A program made the translations under genes and the position numbers. DNA of 64,000 nucleotides from Embiotoca jacksoni (lineage: Eukaryota > Chordata > Actinopteri > Embiotocidae): positions 148,729 through 212,728 of the forward strand of contig JAKOON010000027.1 in NCBI GenBank assembly GCA_022577435.1. The letters run 5' to 3'. Position 1 is the stretch's first letter; every line of letters starts with the position of its first letter. Under the pieces are notes generated by a model. That model did no database searches and had not been told where the DNA came from. It worked only from the letters and a program-made list of their open reading frames with translations. Below are positions 50,497 to 63,464 of the stretch, in pieces.

Positions 50497-51973
50497 GTGC
50501 GTGCGTGCGCATGCGTAGTAAAGAGGTCGACAGGTTTAAACAGATCCACATTTTTCAGAACTGAAGGATCTTGCAGGAACATTCCTCTGAATCAGCAACA
50601 AGACAGATGCACAGCAACTACAGCAACTACAGCAACTACAGCAACTACAGCAACTACAGCAACTGTAGCTCCTGTCTCCGTGCCGACCTTTGAACTCTCC
50701 GACCCCGTGTTCAGCTGTGGAACTCCAGTGAACGACTGCAGTCTGAACACCTGAACAAACAGCAGCTCCGCGGTGCGTTCAGGAGCTCCTCATGTCATGG
50801 ACATCACAGCGTCACGTTGACTGGTGTTGTCTTCAGATTCATCACCAACGTTCACCAACCATCACCAAGGCCACTGTGTCTCAGGTCTGTGTCTCAGGGA
50901 TGTCCCGAGGGACGCCACCATCGTTCACTGATCTCCTTTGGGACGGTCAAAGGTCACTGTTGCCTCTCAAAACTTCACAGAGATGACGACACTTCACATC
51001 CAGAAGGTCAAAGGTCACCTGGACTGTGACATCACCGTGTTTCTGATCCTGTTTCAGTGAAACACGTCTTTCTGTGGCGTCACCGTGGTAACGCCCGCCG
51101 TCCTCCCTGTGTGAGTGGAGAGTGATCAGGTTTCAGTTGGTTCCTCTTACAGTGACGTCGTCGTCCCTCCCGACGCTCCGAGTAGCTGCAGGTCCTTCAG
51201 CGGAGCGGCGGAAGGGACGGCGCTTCGTTGCAGAACATCTGGATCAGAACACAACTGAAGGGGTTAAAACTCAGCTGTCTCTTACCATGACCTTTGACCT
51301 CAGCCGGGCATCCCTCCTTCCCCCCTGCTCTGACCTCAGACACACACTTCCTGTTTACAGTTTACACACCAGTCCAGCTCCAGAACTCAGACTGGTTCTG
51401 ATGAGCCACGTGGTTCTGCTGCAGAACATTCAGTCCACAGGCTCTCATCTCCGGCTGCTCCATTGTTCCCAGTTAATAACCAGTTAATTACCAGTTAATA
51501 ACCCGTTAATGACCAGTTAATAACCCATTAATGACAGTTAATAACCAGTTAATAACCTGTTAATAACCAGTTAATAACCCGTTAATGACCAGTTAATAAC
51601 CCATTAATGACAGTTAATAACCAGTTAATAACCTGTTAATGACCAGTTAATAACCAGTTAATAACCCATTAATGACCAGTTAATAACCCATTAATAATCC
51701 ATTAATGACCAGTTAATAACCAGTTAATAACCCACTAATGACCAGTTAATAAACCATTAATAACCCATTAATGACCAGTTAATAACCAGTTAATAACCTG
51801 TTAATGACCAGTTAATAATAATAATAATAATAATAATTGTTTCCAGTCAAACTGCCCAGCTGGTCGGTGCTCCCAGTTTCTCAAACATTGCGTAATGAGA
51901 CGTTTAGTCTTTTTCAGCCTGATCAGGAATCAGAAAAGCTGTTGCACAACACACACACACACACACACACACA

Positions 51974-52019
<46 letters not shown>

Positions 52020-52020
52020 T

Positions 52021-52085
<65 letters not shown>

Positions 52086-52136
52086 TAAACACACACACAC
52101 ACACACAGATAAACACACACACACGCACACACAGAT

Positions 52137-52215
<79 letters not shown>

Positions 52216-52216
52216 T

Positions 52217-52279
<63 letters not shown>

Positions 52280-52330
52280 TAAACACACACACACACACAC
52301 AGATAAACACACACACACGCACACACAGAT

Positions 52331-52392
<62 letters not shown>

Positions 52393-53051
52393 GGGCTCAG
52401 ACTATATAACACTGAACTGCTGTGAAACGCTGACTCGTCTCAGCTGATAAACTCCAGCTGTCTGATAATGTATCAATAACCAATCAGCTGATTGATTTCC
52501 TGTTTCATTCATCAACGTATTTTTGATGCTGTGGCTGTCATGTCGTTACCGTGGGTACAGCCAGCTTCGTTGTGTACAGTTGCCGTGGTTACAGCCGTTT
52601 ACTCGTCGTGTCCAAGTGAATCAGATGTCAGTAACAATCTCTCCGACCCGACTCCGACCTCACGCGAGTGGAGTGGGCGGAGCTGTGGAGTGGGCGGAGC
52701 TTCACTTTGACAATTGACGGCTGTCACAGAGTTAACCACGACTCGGCGAAAAAGGTATAATCAGTGATGACGCGGCGGAAAAAGTGTTTTAAATCTACGC
52801 TGGCTTCCTCTGCACGGCAGCAGCAGAGCATCATGGGTATTTTAGTGTCTATCCTCCACAATCTGACCTTTGACCCTCCTCTCGTCTGCAGGTGCATCTC
52901 CATCTTCTTCGTGGAGTTTCAGGGTCACTTCAGGACGGACTACGCAGCCACGGCATGGATCCACAGCCTGGTGGACTGCACCACCATGCTCTGTGGTCAG
53001 TACCCGTCCGACCCGGTTCAGGAGGTGACATGAGAGACCCGGGTCACATGA

Positions 53052-53115
<64 letters not shown>

Positions 53116-56114
53116 CTCCGGTGGGCAGCCTGGTGGGGAACCGCTGGTCGAGCCGCGTGGCGGTCATGGTGGGCGGAGTCCTGTCGTCCTGCGGCCTCCT
53201 GCTCAGCTCCTTAAGCAGCAGCCTGGAGATGCTGTACTTCAGCCTGGGCGTCCTCACAGGTCTGAGACACGTCCTCACTGCGTCCTTACTGTGTCCTCGC
53301 TGCATCCTGAATCTGTCCTCACTCCATCCTCACTGTGTCCTCACTGCATCCTCACTGGGTCCTCACCCCGTCCTCACTGCATCCTTAATCTGTCCTCACT
53401 GGGTTCTCACTGTGTCCTCACTCCGTCCTCACTGCGTCCTCACTCATCCTCAATGCGTCCTCACTGTGTCCTCACTGCATCCTCACTGCGTCCTCACTGC
53501 ATCCTTAATCTGTCCTCACTGCGTCCTCACTGCATCCTCACTCATCCTCAATGCGTCCTCATTGTGTCCTCACTGCATCCTCACTGCGTTGTCACTCCGT
53601 CCTCACTGCGTCCTCATTGTGTCCTCACTGCATCCTAACTGCATCCTCACTGGGTCCTCACTGGGTCCTCACTGCGTCCTTAATCTGTCCTCACTGCGTC
53701 CTCACTCTGTCCTCATTGTGTCCTCACTGCGTCCTCACTGCATCCTCACTGTGTCTCCGTACCCGTTAAAACCTTGTGTCTCTGCAGGGGTGGGCTTCGC
53801 CCTCTGCTACACCCCCTCCATCGCCCTGGTGGGTTGTTACTTCCGCCGCAGGAAGGCGTTGGCGTACGGCGTCGCCATGTCGGGCAGCGGCATCGGGACC
53901 TTCGTGTTGGCGCCGGTCGTTCAGCTGCTCATCGAGCGTTACTCGTGGAGAGGCGCGCTGCTCGTCCTCAGCGCCTTCGTCGCCAACCTCTGCGTCTGTG
54001 GAGCGCTGCTGCGACCAATCACACTGCAGGAGGGGGAGGAGCCACGTGACGAGAAGCAGCCGTGTACGTACTGTTGTTACCAACGCTGCAGTACTCTGCA
54101 ACTGTGCAATATCTCCGTAGCAACCATCCCAAACACCCTAAGAGACCACCCTGAACACCATAGCAACCACTTAGCAACCACCTGGAAATCCATGAAATAC
54201 CGCAAACACCAAAAAAAAAAACACTGTGGAAAGGCACTACCACCTAATAACACCCTAGCAACCGCTAACACCCTAGCAACCGCTACCTCCCCATCAGCTG
54301 ATCATCCGTGGGTTCTGTTTCAGGTGACGTTTCGTCGCAGGACACCGAACTCGCCTTGAAGCTGTCCAAAGAATCCACGAACAGCTGTTTGTCATCGGCC
54401 ACGCTGCTGCCCCTGCCGCTGCGGCCGGGAAACCCCGTCCCCGGTCTGAACAGGAGGCGGTGCTTCAGCTCCTGCTTCCTGTCCGGTGAGGAGTACCGCT
54501 TCCTGCTGCTGCCGGACTTCCTGGGCCTGGCGGCGTCCTTCCTGTTCCTGGCCAGCGGCTGCAGCCTCCCCTTCGTCTACCTGGTTCCGTTCGCGCTGAG
54601 CGCCGGCGTCGGCCAGCAGCACGCCGCCTTCCTCATGTCCATCCTGGGAGTCGTCGACATCCTCGGGAACATCACCTTCGGCTGGCTGACGGACAGGAGG
54701 TACGGCGCATCCTACAGTTTATTAATCGGTGTGGGAACAGTCCGGGTCAAAGGTCAGAGTTCATAAAGACGTTTTAGGATTTTTAGAAAATATTCTACTT
54801 CAGTGTCAAACTCGTCAGGAAGCAGAGGAAACGAACTTTGACCTTTGACAGTCTCAGCCAATCACTGCTCGAGCCGAACGAGAAACTGCTGAACTGACCT
54901 CAGATCAGACTGAACGTCCTCATGCAGGTGAAAATAGGCCTCAAACACAGCCATGTTTTGTGGGCGGGACTGTTTGATTGACAGGCCTGTGGTGCAGACA
55001 GGTTTCTAGTGTAGGTGGGCGGGGCTTAGTTTCCTTTACTCCTCTTCTGCTCGTCCAAATATGGTCACTTCTGGCAAAATATCAAGAAAGTGAAACACGT
55101 TTATAATTATTAGTCAGAGTGAAGCTGCTGTTATTGATCAGCTGTTTGTGACCTTTGACCCTTCATGTTCCTGCTGCCACGTTTGTACAGTTGATTATTG
55201 AGCTGCAGCGATGTCACAAACAGTTCAAAAGAACAACAGGAACACATCGAACCGACTGTTAAAGTTTAAACTAAAGTTAAAGTTGTCGAACCCGATGAAC
55301 TCTGACGATGACGTCGTTCACCGCGTCGTCAATAAACCCGAACAGAACAACATCGGTGTTATAGAACCCAAACGGCAGCTGACCTCTGACCTGCAGATAA
55401 AACCTGCAGCGACGCTGAAACACTTTGTTCGACTGATGTTTTTTTTCCGTGCTGGCTCCTCCCACTGCGGTCAACGCTGACTTCCTATTTGTGTCCAGGG
55501 GTCTGAAGCCGCACCGTCTGGCCTGTTACGTGGTCGCCGTGGCGATGGAGGGTCTCTGCTGCCTCTTCGTGCCGCTGCTGCGCTCCTTTGCGCTCCTCGT
55601 GCCCTTCGCCGTCCTCTACGGTTACTTCGACGGCGCCTACGTGGCGCTGATCCCCGTGGTGACGTCGGACGTGGTGGGAACGCCGTACCTGTCGTCGGCG
55701 CTGGGCGTGGTCTACTTCCTCCACGCCATCCCGTACCTGCTCAGCCCGCCCGTCGGAGGTGAGGGAAACGGCGCCACTCTTCAGCTTCATTCAAATATTA
55801 CAATCACTGTCAATCTATAAATGTATGACATCACTGTGACATCATCGGGGTCGTGACGTCACGCCTAGACGACCTGAAACTCTTCTTCTCCCGCAGGCTG
55901 GCTGGTCGACGTCACAGGAAGTTACACGGCCACCTTCTTCCTCAGCGGCGCCGCCCTGCTGGCCAGCGCGCTCGTGCTCGCCACCGTCGCCGGTATCCGC
56001 CGCTGTCACCTGATCGCCGTCGCCATGGATGCCAGGCTCGAGCCCCTCCCCCCTCAGCCCGACCAATCGGGCTGCTTCGTCAAAGAGGCCGTCGGTCGGG
56101 GCGTGGCCTCGTAG
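50269..56114 (+). CDS. slc16a12: Monocarboxylate transporter 12-like (SLC16A12), 7 coding exons
   Basis: Twelve-helix MFS transporter of the plasma membrane; the mammalian orthologue carries creatine and is linked to cataract. Exons: 50269-50381, 52892-52995, 53116-53259, 53788-54063, 54324-54699, 55499-55758, 55897-56114; phases agree and give 496 residues. Seen: the MCT signature PPDGGWGWVVVG before TM1, VTRCISIFFVEFQGHF, YFRRRKALAYGVAMSGSGIG (loop 4/5), CVCGALLRPITLQE (end of TM6), a variable cytosolic loop encoded by the exon at 54324, LMSILGVVDILGNITFGWLT, and YGYFDGAYVALIPVVTSDVV. It is far closer to human SLC16A12 than to SLC16A9. The paralogue (a or b) is unknown. The donor at 53260 (gtctga) is weak, and intron 3 is in frame and stop-free. 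Confidence 0.95.
50447..50513. repeat. (GT)n microsatellite
   Basis: About 32 GT units with GC interruptions near the 3' end, 65 bp after the first slc16a12 donor. Confidence 0.95.
50618..50664. repeat. (cagcaacta)n, 5 copies
   Basis: Nine-bp units in slc16a12 intron 1. The intron (50382-52891) is otherwise filled with the repeats listed here plus unremarkable sequence. Confidence 0.9.
51472..51825. repeat. Minisatellite (ccagttaataa / cccattaatga)
   Basis: About 30 units of 11-13 bp in slc16a12 intron 1, ending in an (ATA)n run at 51815-51835. Confidence 0.95.
51949..52391. repeat. (CA)n microsatellite with periodic gataaa interruptions
   Basis: 443 bp of CA repeat with cagataaacac at regular intervals. 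The first and second halves look like copies of each other. Confidence 0.95.
53054..53113. repeat. slc16a12: (GT)n microsatellite forming an slc16a12 acceptor tract
   Basis: About 30 GT units run directly into tgtag, the acceptor of the exon at 53116. No separate polypyrimidine tract is present. Confidence 0.95.
53262..53755. repeat. slc16a12: 10-11-bp minisatellite (tcctcactgcg) filling slc16a12 intron 3
   Basis: About 45 units of tcctcactgca and tcctcactgtg variants. The intron is 528 nt, divisible by three, and open in the reading frame of the flanking exons. Confidence 0.95.
54150..54290. repeat. Degenerate ccatagcaaccacttagcaa repeat
   Basis: Short agcaaccac units in slc16a12 intron 4, resembling a tandem element that is common in fish genomes. 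Confidence 0.7.
54947..55073 (-). repeat. Dispersed repeat, copy 3 (decayed fragment)
   Basis: The reverse complement carries gaagtgaccatatttgga near one end and caggcctgtcaatcaaaca inside, matching the first 130 bp of copies 1 and 2. It lies in slc16a12 intron 5. Confidence 0.8.
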
Positions 56115-56980
56115 CCTCACAGAACAACCGATCATTGGCCGAGGCAGGCGCCAATCAAATGATGGTTTCTCAGAAAGTGGATTCTCTGAAAGTCTAACAA
56201 AGAATCAAAAACACTTATATTTTTACTTTGAGTCATTCAGACAAAATCTCATTGTTTGTCTGTTTGTGGGCGTAAACTTCGGTCACATGACAAACTCAAG
56301 ACCGCGAAGAGAAGACGACGAGCTAACAGAAAAAAAAAAAAACGAGTTAAAGGAGCTGCAGATGTTCGGCGTCTCAAAGACGCCAAAAATGAGTTTTTCT
56401 TTAAAGTGTTATTTTTTTTTAAACTTCATCTAAAATACACATTTTCATCTTATTCAACAGTAAATACATTAAAAAGTACAAATCACTGATGTATTTCAGA
56501 TCATTTTATTTTATTTAAACATTTTAAATCTTCCGTACACGTAAAATAATTGTTTTTAATTCCAGTTACATTTTGTACATGAATGAATTTAATGTTTTTC
56601 TGTTTGTTTCATTTGTTGTTATTGTTTATTACGATGAGACGACCCTGAACGCACCGCCAGGATTTTTAGCCGTTTAGTACCAAATCACATTTTATCGATC
56701 CGTCGTCGGTTTTATTGAGTCGATCTGAAGTCGTTGGATTTGTTTCGTGCGGCTGCAGGAAGCTGAACTCTGCTTCCAGTGAAGTCGGAGGAACGCCGAC
56801 CTCGTCAGGTTTTTAACTCTGGTATTAATTAACAGTAAAGTGGTGGAAATATTCTGTTCAATCATCACCAGCCGGTTAAAAAGTAGCGTTTCTACATTAG
56901 AACATGGAGAGCTGTGAACATCCGTGTTGTCCGACCGTGTTACAGACAACATGGAGTTTTATTTGTTCTTAATGTCCATC

Positions 56981-56986
56981 AATAAA
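56981..56986 (+). terminator. slc16a12: Candidate poly(A) signal for slc16a12 (proximal)
   Basis: AATAAA followed by aagtttcatcctg, then T/G-rich sequence (ttggtttccttctgcttttt) about 20 bp on. It is about 870 nt after the stop. Confidence 0.6.
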
Positions 56987-57327
56987 AGTTTCATCCTGCC
57001 ACGTTGGTTTCCTTCTGCTTTTTACATCATTTGTTTTTCTATATTTTTAACAGCCTGTTTGTGCATCTTTTAATACAAAAAATAATTTCGTCCATATTGA
57101 TTAAACATTTTTTAACTTATTTCAGAACATTTATATTTGCAATTTTCACACTGACCATTAATTTCAGTTCTTTATTAACATATCCGATCATAAATATATT
57201 AGTATTTTTTTGACCATTTAATTTTGGATCAGGTTGTTGGCTATTATTTTGAAGGTTAGAATGAAGCTTTATTCGGCACTTCCTGCTCTGCGGGGCGTTT
57301 CGATGCATTTACAGGAATCGTTTTTAT

Positions 57328-57333
57328 AATAAA
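57328..57333 (+). terminator. slc16a12: Candidate distal poly(A) signal for slc16a12
   Basis: A second AATAAA, with tgatcgttgtctctttatt downstream. It lies about 30 bp from the kif20b signal on the other strand. Confidence 0.4.
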
Positions 57334-57361
57334 GAGCAGACGGAGTACTGATCGTTGTCTC

Positions 57362-57367
57362 TTTATT
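57362..57367 (-). terminator. kif20b: Candidate poly(A) signal for kif20b
   Basis: AATAAA on the minus strand about 110 nt after the kif20b stop codon. Confidence 0.6.
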
Positions 57368-57475
57368 GAAACAGAAAAACTAAAAACCTAAAATAATCAA
57401 ACTGTACACGTATTTAAAACCGATGAGAACGCAGAGCGGAAACCATGTCATCAGTGTGGTCACATGATGATGATG

Positions 57476-60400
57476 TCACTTCCTGCACGTTTTAGAGCGC
57501 AGCTGTCTCTTAATGATGAGGTGATCGCTGTCTTTGTCGTCCTCGACTCCTCCCGACATCTGACGGCAAAAACAACCAACCATTAAACACGAACACGCAA
57601 TGTTTGGCTCATCAATTTCTGAAAACACCGTAGTGTTTGAAAAACTTTACCAAAACCTGTCTGTCTTCACAAAAACGCTTTAAGAAAAACGTTCTGGTGT
57701 TATGAAAATGTCCAAACTTTATTAACAACAGTCTTGCTTTACAAAAATGTTGTTAATTCAAAAAAAGATGTGCGGTTTAAGGAAACCTTTACGAAAACCT
57801 CCTCGTCTGTAGCTGGCTGGTCTCACCGTGTGTGGGGAGTCCTGCAGCGGAGACAAGGCGTCTATCTTATACAGTTTCCTGCGCCCTCGTCTGGGTTTTG
57901 TTGCCGTGGTGACCGTCTCCTTCTCCGCCGAGTGTCCACTGACCAGACCGATGATGGTTTTAGCTGCAAAGGCAGTAAAAGACATTTATTGTTTATTAAA
58001 GGGAATAAAAACCATGATGACACCATCATGTCTCCTGCAGCTGATTGGCTATCAGGACAAACTCAAAACAGCAGCGCCCTCCTCTGGTTCACTCTGTCAC
58101 TGCAGCAGGGAGGTGATGGACTGACCTTTGCTGCCCAGGATGGACGGAGAGCTCTGGATCAGGTCTCCGATCTTCTGCAGAGCGCCGTCTCGCTTCTCCT
58201 GCACCACAGAAGATGGATTTAAGTTGGCTGCTGTTTACCCACGTCTCCTCAAACCCCTCCCCTTTCTCATCAGACTCCTCCCCCATTTCATCAGACCCCT
58301 TCCCCATCTTATCAAACTCCCGTTTCTTCAGACCCCTCCCCTCTCCTCAGACTCCTCCCCCGTTCCCTTCATGTTCCTCACCTCCTTGTTGCGGGTGGTC
58401 CCTCTCCCTTTGTTCCTCTTGTTCTCACTGAGCACCAGGTCCTGAAACACAGTGACAGTTTCACCTCTGCAGGTTCTCCAGAAGTTAAACCAGCTGATGA
58501 TGATGTCACATGTCGGTGTGATCTCACCTCCACCTCGCAGCTCTTCCTCTTCCTCCCACCGGTTCTGGGGGTTTTCTTCCTGTCGGCCATGTTGGACCTC
58601 AGAGGTGAAACACCTTCATCCTGATAATGAAAAACAATTTAGTGACGCAGACTAAACTAACGCAGACAAGACGTATGCTGCAGACAACGAAACGCCCTCT
58701 CTTTACGTAAAATACGTTTATTTACGTAAAATACGTTTCTTTACGTAAACCACGTTTCTTTACGTAAACCACGTTTCTTTACGTAAACCACGTTTCTCTA
58801 CGTAAACCACGTTTCTTTACGTAAACCACGTTTCTTTACGTAAACCACGTCTCTTTACGTAAAATGTTTCTTTACGTAAACCACGTTTCTTTACGTAAAC
58901 CACGTCTCTTTACGTAAAATGTTTCTTTACATAAACCACGTTTCTTTACGTAAACCACGTTTCTTTACGTAAACCACGTTTCTTTACGTAAACCACGTCT
59001 CTTTACGTAAAATGTTTCTTTACGTAAACCACGTTTCTTTACGTAAACCACGTCTCTTTACGTAAAATGTTTCTTTACATAAACCACGTTTCTTTACGTA
59101 AACCACGTTTCTTTACGTAAACCACGTTTCTTTACGTAAACCACGTTTCTTTACGTAAACCACGTTTCTTTACGTAAACCATGTTTCTTTACGTAAACCA
59201 CGTCTCTTTACGTAAAATGTTTCTTTACATAAACCACGTTTCTTTACGTAAATCACGTTTCTTTACGTAAACCACGTTTCTTTACGTAAACCACGTTTCT
59301 TTACGTAAACCACGTCTCTTTACGTAAACCACGTTTCTTTACGTAAACCACGTTTCTTTACGTAAACCACGTTTCTTTACGTAAACCATGTCTCTTTACG
59401 TAAAATGTTTCTTTACATAAACCACGTTTCTTTACGTAAATCACGTTTCTTTACGTAAACCACGTCTCTTTACGTAAACCACGTTTCTTTACGTAAACCA
59501 CGTTTCTTTACGTAAACCATGTCTCTTTACGTAAAATGTTTCTTTACATAAACCACGTTTCTTTACGTAAATCACGTTTCTTTACGTAAACCACGTTTCT
59601 TTACGTAAACCACGTCTCTTTACGTAAAATGTTTCTTTACATAAACCACGTTTCTTTACGTAAATCACGTTTCTTTACATAAACCACGTTTCTTTACGTA
59701 AACCACGTTTCTTTACGTAAACCACGTTTCTTTACGTAAACCACGTCTCTTTACGTAAACCACGTCTCTTTACGTAAACCACGTCTCTTTACGTAAAATG
59801 TTTCTTTACATAAACCACGTTTCTTTACGTAAATCACGTTTCTTTACATAAACCACGTTTCTTTACGTAAACCACGTTTCTTTACGTAAACCACGTCTCT
59901 TTACGTAAACCACGTCTCTTTACATAAACCACGTTTCTTTACGTAAATCACGTTTCTTTACATAAACCACGTTTCTTTACGTAAACCACGTTTCTTTACG
60001 TAAACCACGTCTCTTTACGTAAACCACGTTTCTTTACGTAAACCACGTTTCTTTACGTAAACCATGTCTCTTTACGTAAAATGTTTCTTTACATAAACCA
60101 CGTTTCTTTACGTAAACCACGTTTCTTTACGTAAACCACGTTTCTTTACGTAAACCACGTCTCTTTACATAAACCACGTTTCTTTACATAAACCACGTTT
60201 CTTTACGTAAACCACGTTTCTTTACGTAAACCACGTTTCTTTACGTAAACCACGTTTCTTTACGTAAACCATGTCTCTTTACGTAAAATGTTTCTTTACA
60301 TAAACCACGTTTCTTTACATAAACCACGTTTCTTTACATAAACCACGTTTCTTTACATAAACCACGTTTCTTTATGTAAAAAATGTCTCTTTACGTAAAA

Positions 60401-63400
60401 TGTTTCTTTACGTAAACCACGTTTCTTTTTGTAAAAAACATGTTTATTTACGTAAATTACGTTTATTTGTAAATTACGTTTCTTTACGTAAACCATGTCT
60501 CTTTACGTAAAATGTTTCTTTACATAAACCACGTTTCTTTACATAAACCACGTTTCTTTACGTAAACCACGTTTCTTTACGTAAACCACGTTTCTTTACG
60601 TAAACCACGTCTCTTTACATAAACCACGTTTCTTTACATAAACCACGTTTCTTTACGTAAACCACGTTTCTTTACGTAAACCACGTTTCTTTACGTAAAC
60701 CACGTTTCTTTACGTAAACCATGTCTCTTTACGTAAAATGTTTCTTTACATAAACCACGTTTCTTTACATAAACCACGTTTCTTTACATAAACCACGTTT
60801 CTTTATGTAAAAAATGTCTCTTTACGTAAAATGTTTCTTTACGTAAACCACGTTTCTTTACATAAACCACGTTTCTTTATGTAAAAAATGTCTCTTTACG
60901 TAAAATGTTTCTTTACGTAAACCACGTTTCTTTATGTAAAAAACATGTTTATTTACGTAAATTACGTTTATTTGTAAATTACGTTTCTTTACGTAAACCA
61001 CGTCTCTTTACGTAAACCATGCGTCTTTATGTAAACCACGTTTCTTTACGTAAACCACGTTTCTTTACGTAAACCACGTCTCTTTACGTAAACCGCGCTT
61101 CTGTACGTAAACCACCTTTCTTTACGTAAGCCACGTTTCTTTACGTAACATACATTTATTTACGTAAACCAAGTTTCTTTACGCAACACGTTTATTTATG
61201 TAAACCACATTTCTTTACGTAAACCACATTTATTTACGTAACCTGCGTTTCTTTACGTAAACCACGTTTCTTTATGTAAAATACGTTTATTTACGTAAAA
61301 TACGTTTATTTACGTAAACCACGGTTCTTTACGTAAACCACGTTTCTTTATGTAAACGTTTCTTTACGTAAACCACGGTTCTTTACGTAAAATACGTTTC
61401 TTTACGTAAAACACATTTCTTTACGTAAACCACGTTTCTTTACGTAAAATACGTTTATTTACGTAAACCACGGTTCTTTACGTAAACCACGTTTCTTTAC
61501 GTAAAATACGTTTATTTACGTAAACCACGTTTCTTTACGTAAACCACGGTTCTTTATGTAAAATACGTTTCTTTACGTAAACCACGTTTCTTTATGTAAA
61601 ATACGTTTCTTTACGTAAACCACGTTTCTTTATGTAAAATACGTTTCTTTACGTAAACCACGGTTCTTTATGTAAAATACGTTTATTTACGTAAACCACG
61701 GTTCTTTATGTAAAATACGTTTATTTACGTAAACCACGGTTCTTTATGTAAAATACGTTTATTTACGTAAACCACGGTTCTTTACGTAAACCACGTTTCT
61801 TTATGTAAACGTTTCTTTACGTAAAACACGTTTCTTTATGTAAACCACGTTTCTTTATGTAAAATACGTTTATTTACGTAAACCACGGTTCTTTACGTAA
61901 ACCACGTTTCTTTACGTAAAAAACATGTTTCTTTACGTAAATTATGTTTCTTTATGTAAAATACGTTTATTTATGTAAACCACGGTTCTTTATGTAAAAT
62001 ACGTTTATTTACGTAAACCACGGTTCTTTACGTAAAAAACATGTTTCTTTACGTAAATTATGTTTCTTTACGTAAACCACGTTTCTTTACGAGAACTCGA
62101 AGGATAAAACCATTAAAACGGTCTTCAGACAGTTGGAAGGTGAATGTACTGACAGCTTATCGAGCGTGACGAAGATGAAGGTTGACACTCACCTGTGCGT
62201 CTCCCTGCAGGTGAGTCAGTCGCGCCACCTCCTTCTTCACCTTCTCCAGCTCCTGCCTCCCCCTCCTCTCCTGGAGTCGCTGCAGCTCCTCCTTCAGCTC
62301 CTCCACCAACGGCACCTTCCTCTCCTCCAGCGCCCTGTTCTCCTTCTCCTCCTCTTCCTCCTTCTTCCTCTGCAGATCTGAAAGGACAAACGTCCACCGT
62401 GAAAAACCAGGATGTTTCTCATCCACACGTCTCCACTGTGTCTCCATGGTTACCTCGTTTCAGCGTCTCCACCTGCCGTCTGATGTCCACCAGAAGTTTG
62501 TCCTTCTCCAAAATGACTCGACGCAACTCTGACACACAAAAAACATCCGTCAGCCAATCAGCTGTCAGATTGACAGGTAGGTCATCAAACCCTCCTCCTC
62601 CTCACCTCCTGCCTCTCTCCTCCGCTCCTCCTCTGTCTTCTCCATCTCCTCCAGTCTCCCTCTCAGAGCTCCGCCCGCTGACTCAAGCTCCGCCCTCTGA
62701 ATCTGCAGTTGCTGGGAGAATTCTGCTCTCTGATTGGCCGGTGCCTCTCTCAGCTCAGCACATCTGTTCTCACTGCAGGAGGAGAGGAGACGAGGAGAGG
62801 AGGAAAGGAGACAGAAGAGGAGACAAAACAGGGAGACTTGTTTTGATGAGTATTAATAGTGACTCAGCAGTTTTCTGGTCACCTGTTCCTCCTATATATT
62901 GATCAGTATTGATCACCTTTGTGTCAGCTGATCCTCCAGCTGCTTCTTGTCTCTCTGCAGCTCTTCGATCTGTTTGGATTTCTGAGCCGACCTCTGCAGC
63001 GCCGCCTCGCTCTCCTTCTTCAGCTCTTCAATGGCAGCGTGGAAGACACTGCTGCTCCGCCCCTCCTCCCCCTGAACCAACCAATCAATCGATCAACCAG
63101 TCGCTCAGTAACGTGAGGAACTCTTTCACTCCCTCCCCTTCATGAATAAAGAGAGAACCTTGACTTCCTGTCTGAGACGATCCACTTCCTGTTTCAGGCT
63201 GTTAATGGAGTTGGTCTTCTCCTCTGATTGGCTCTCCAGGTCCTGGAGGCGGGTCCTTATGGTGGTGACCTGCTCTGATAGGCTGTCAGACCTGTCCGTC
63301 TGACATTGGAGCTCCGCCTGCAGGCCACTCACCTGGACAGGTAACAAACACATACCCATCATCATCAGAAGAAGAAGCACAAGAAGAAGCAGAGAAGAAG

Positions 63401-63429
63401 AGGAAGAAGAAGAGGAAGAAAAAGCAGAA

Positions 63430-63464
<35 letters not shown>

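Larger units (their letters stand above)
56115..57350 (+). other. slc16a12: slc16a12 3' UTR and convergent intergenic gap
   Basis: No coding exon is supportable. AT-rich DNA with two candidate plus-strand poly(A) signals, at 56981 and 57328. Confidence 0.6.

Noticed and set aside
50269..56114. SLC16A9 as the identity of the transporter gene
   Set aside because: Position near fam13c suggested SLC16A9 from human 10q21, but the residues (VTRCISIFFVEFQ, RRKALAYGVAMSGSGIG, FDGAYVALIPVV) match SLC16A12, and kif20b next door fits the 10q23 block.
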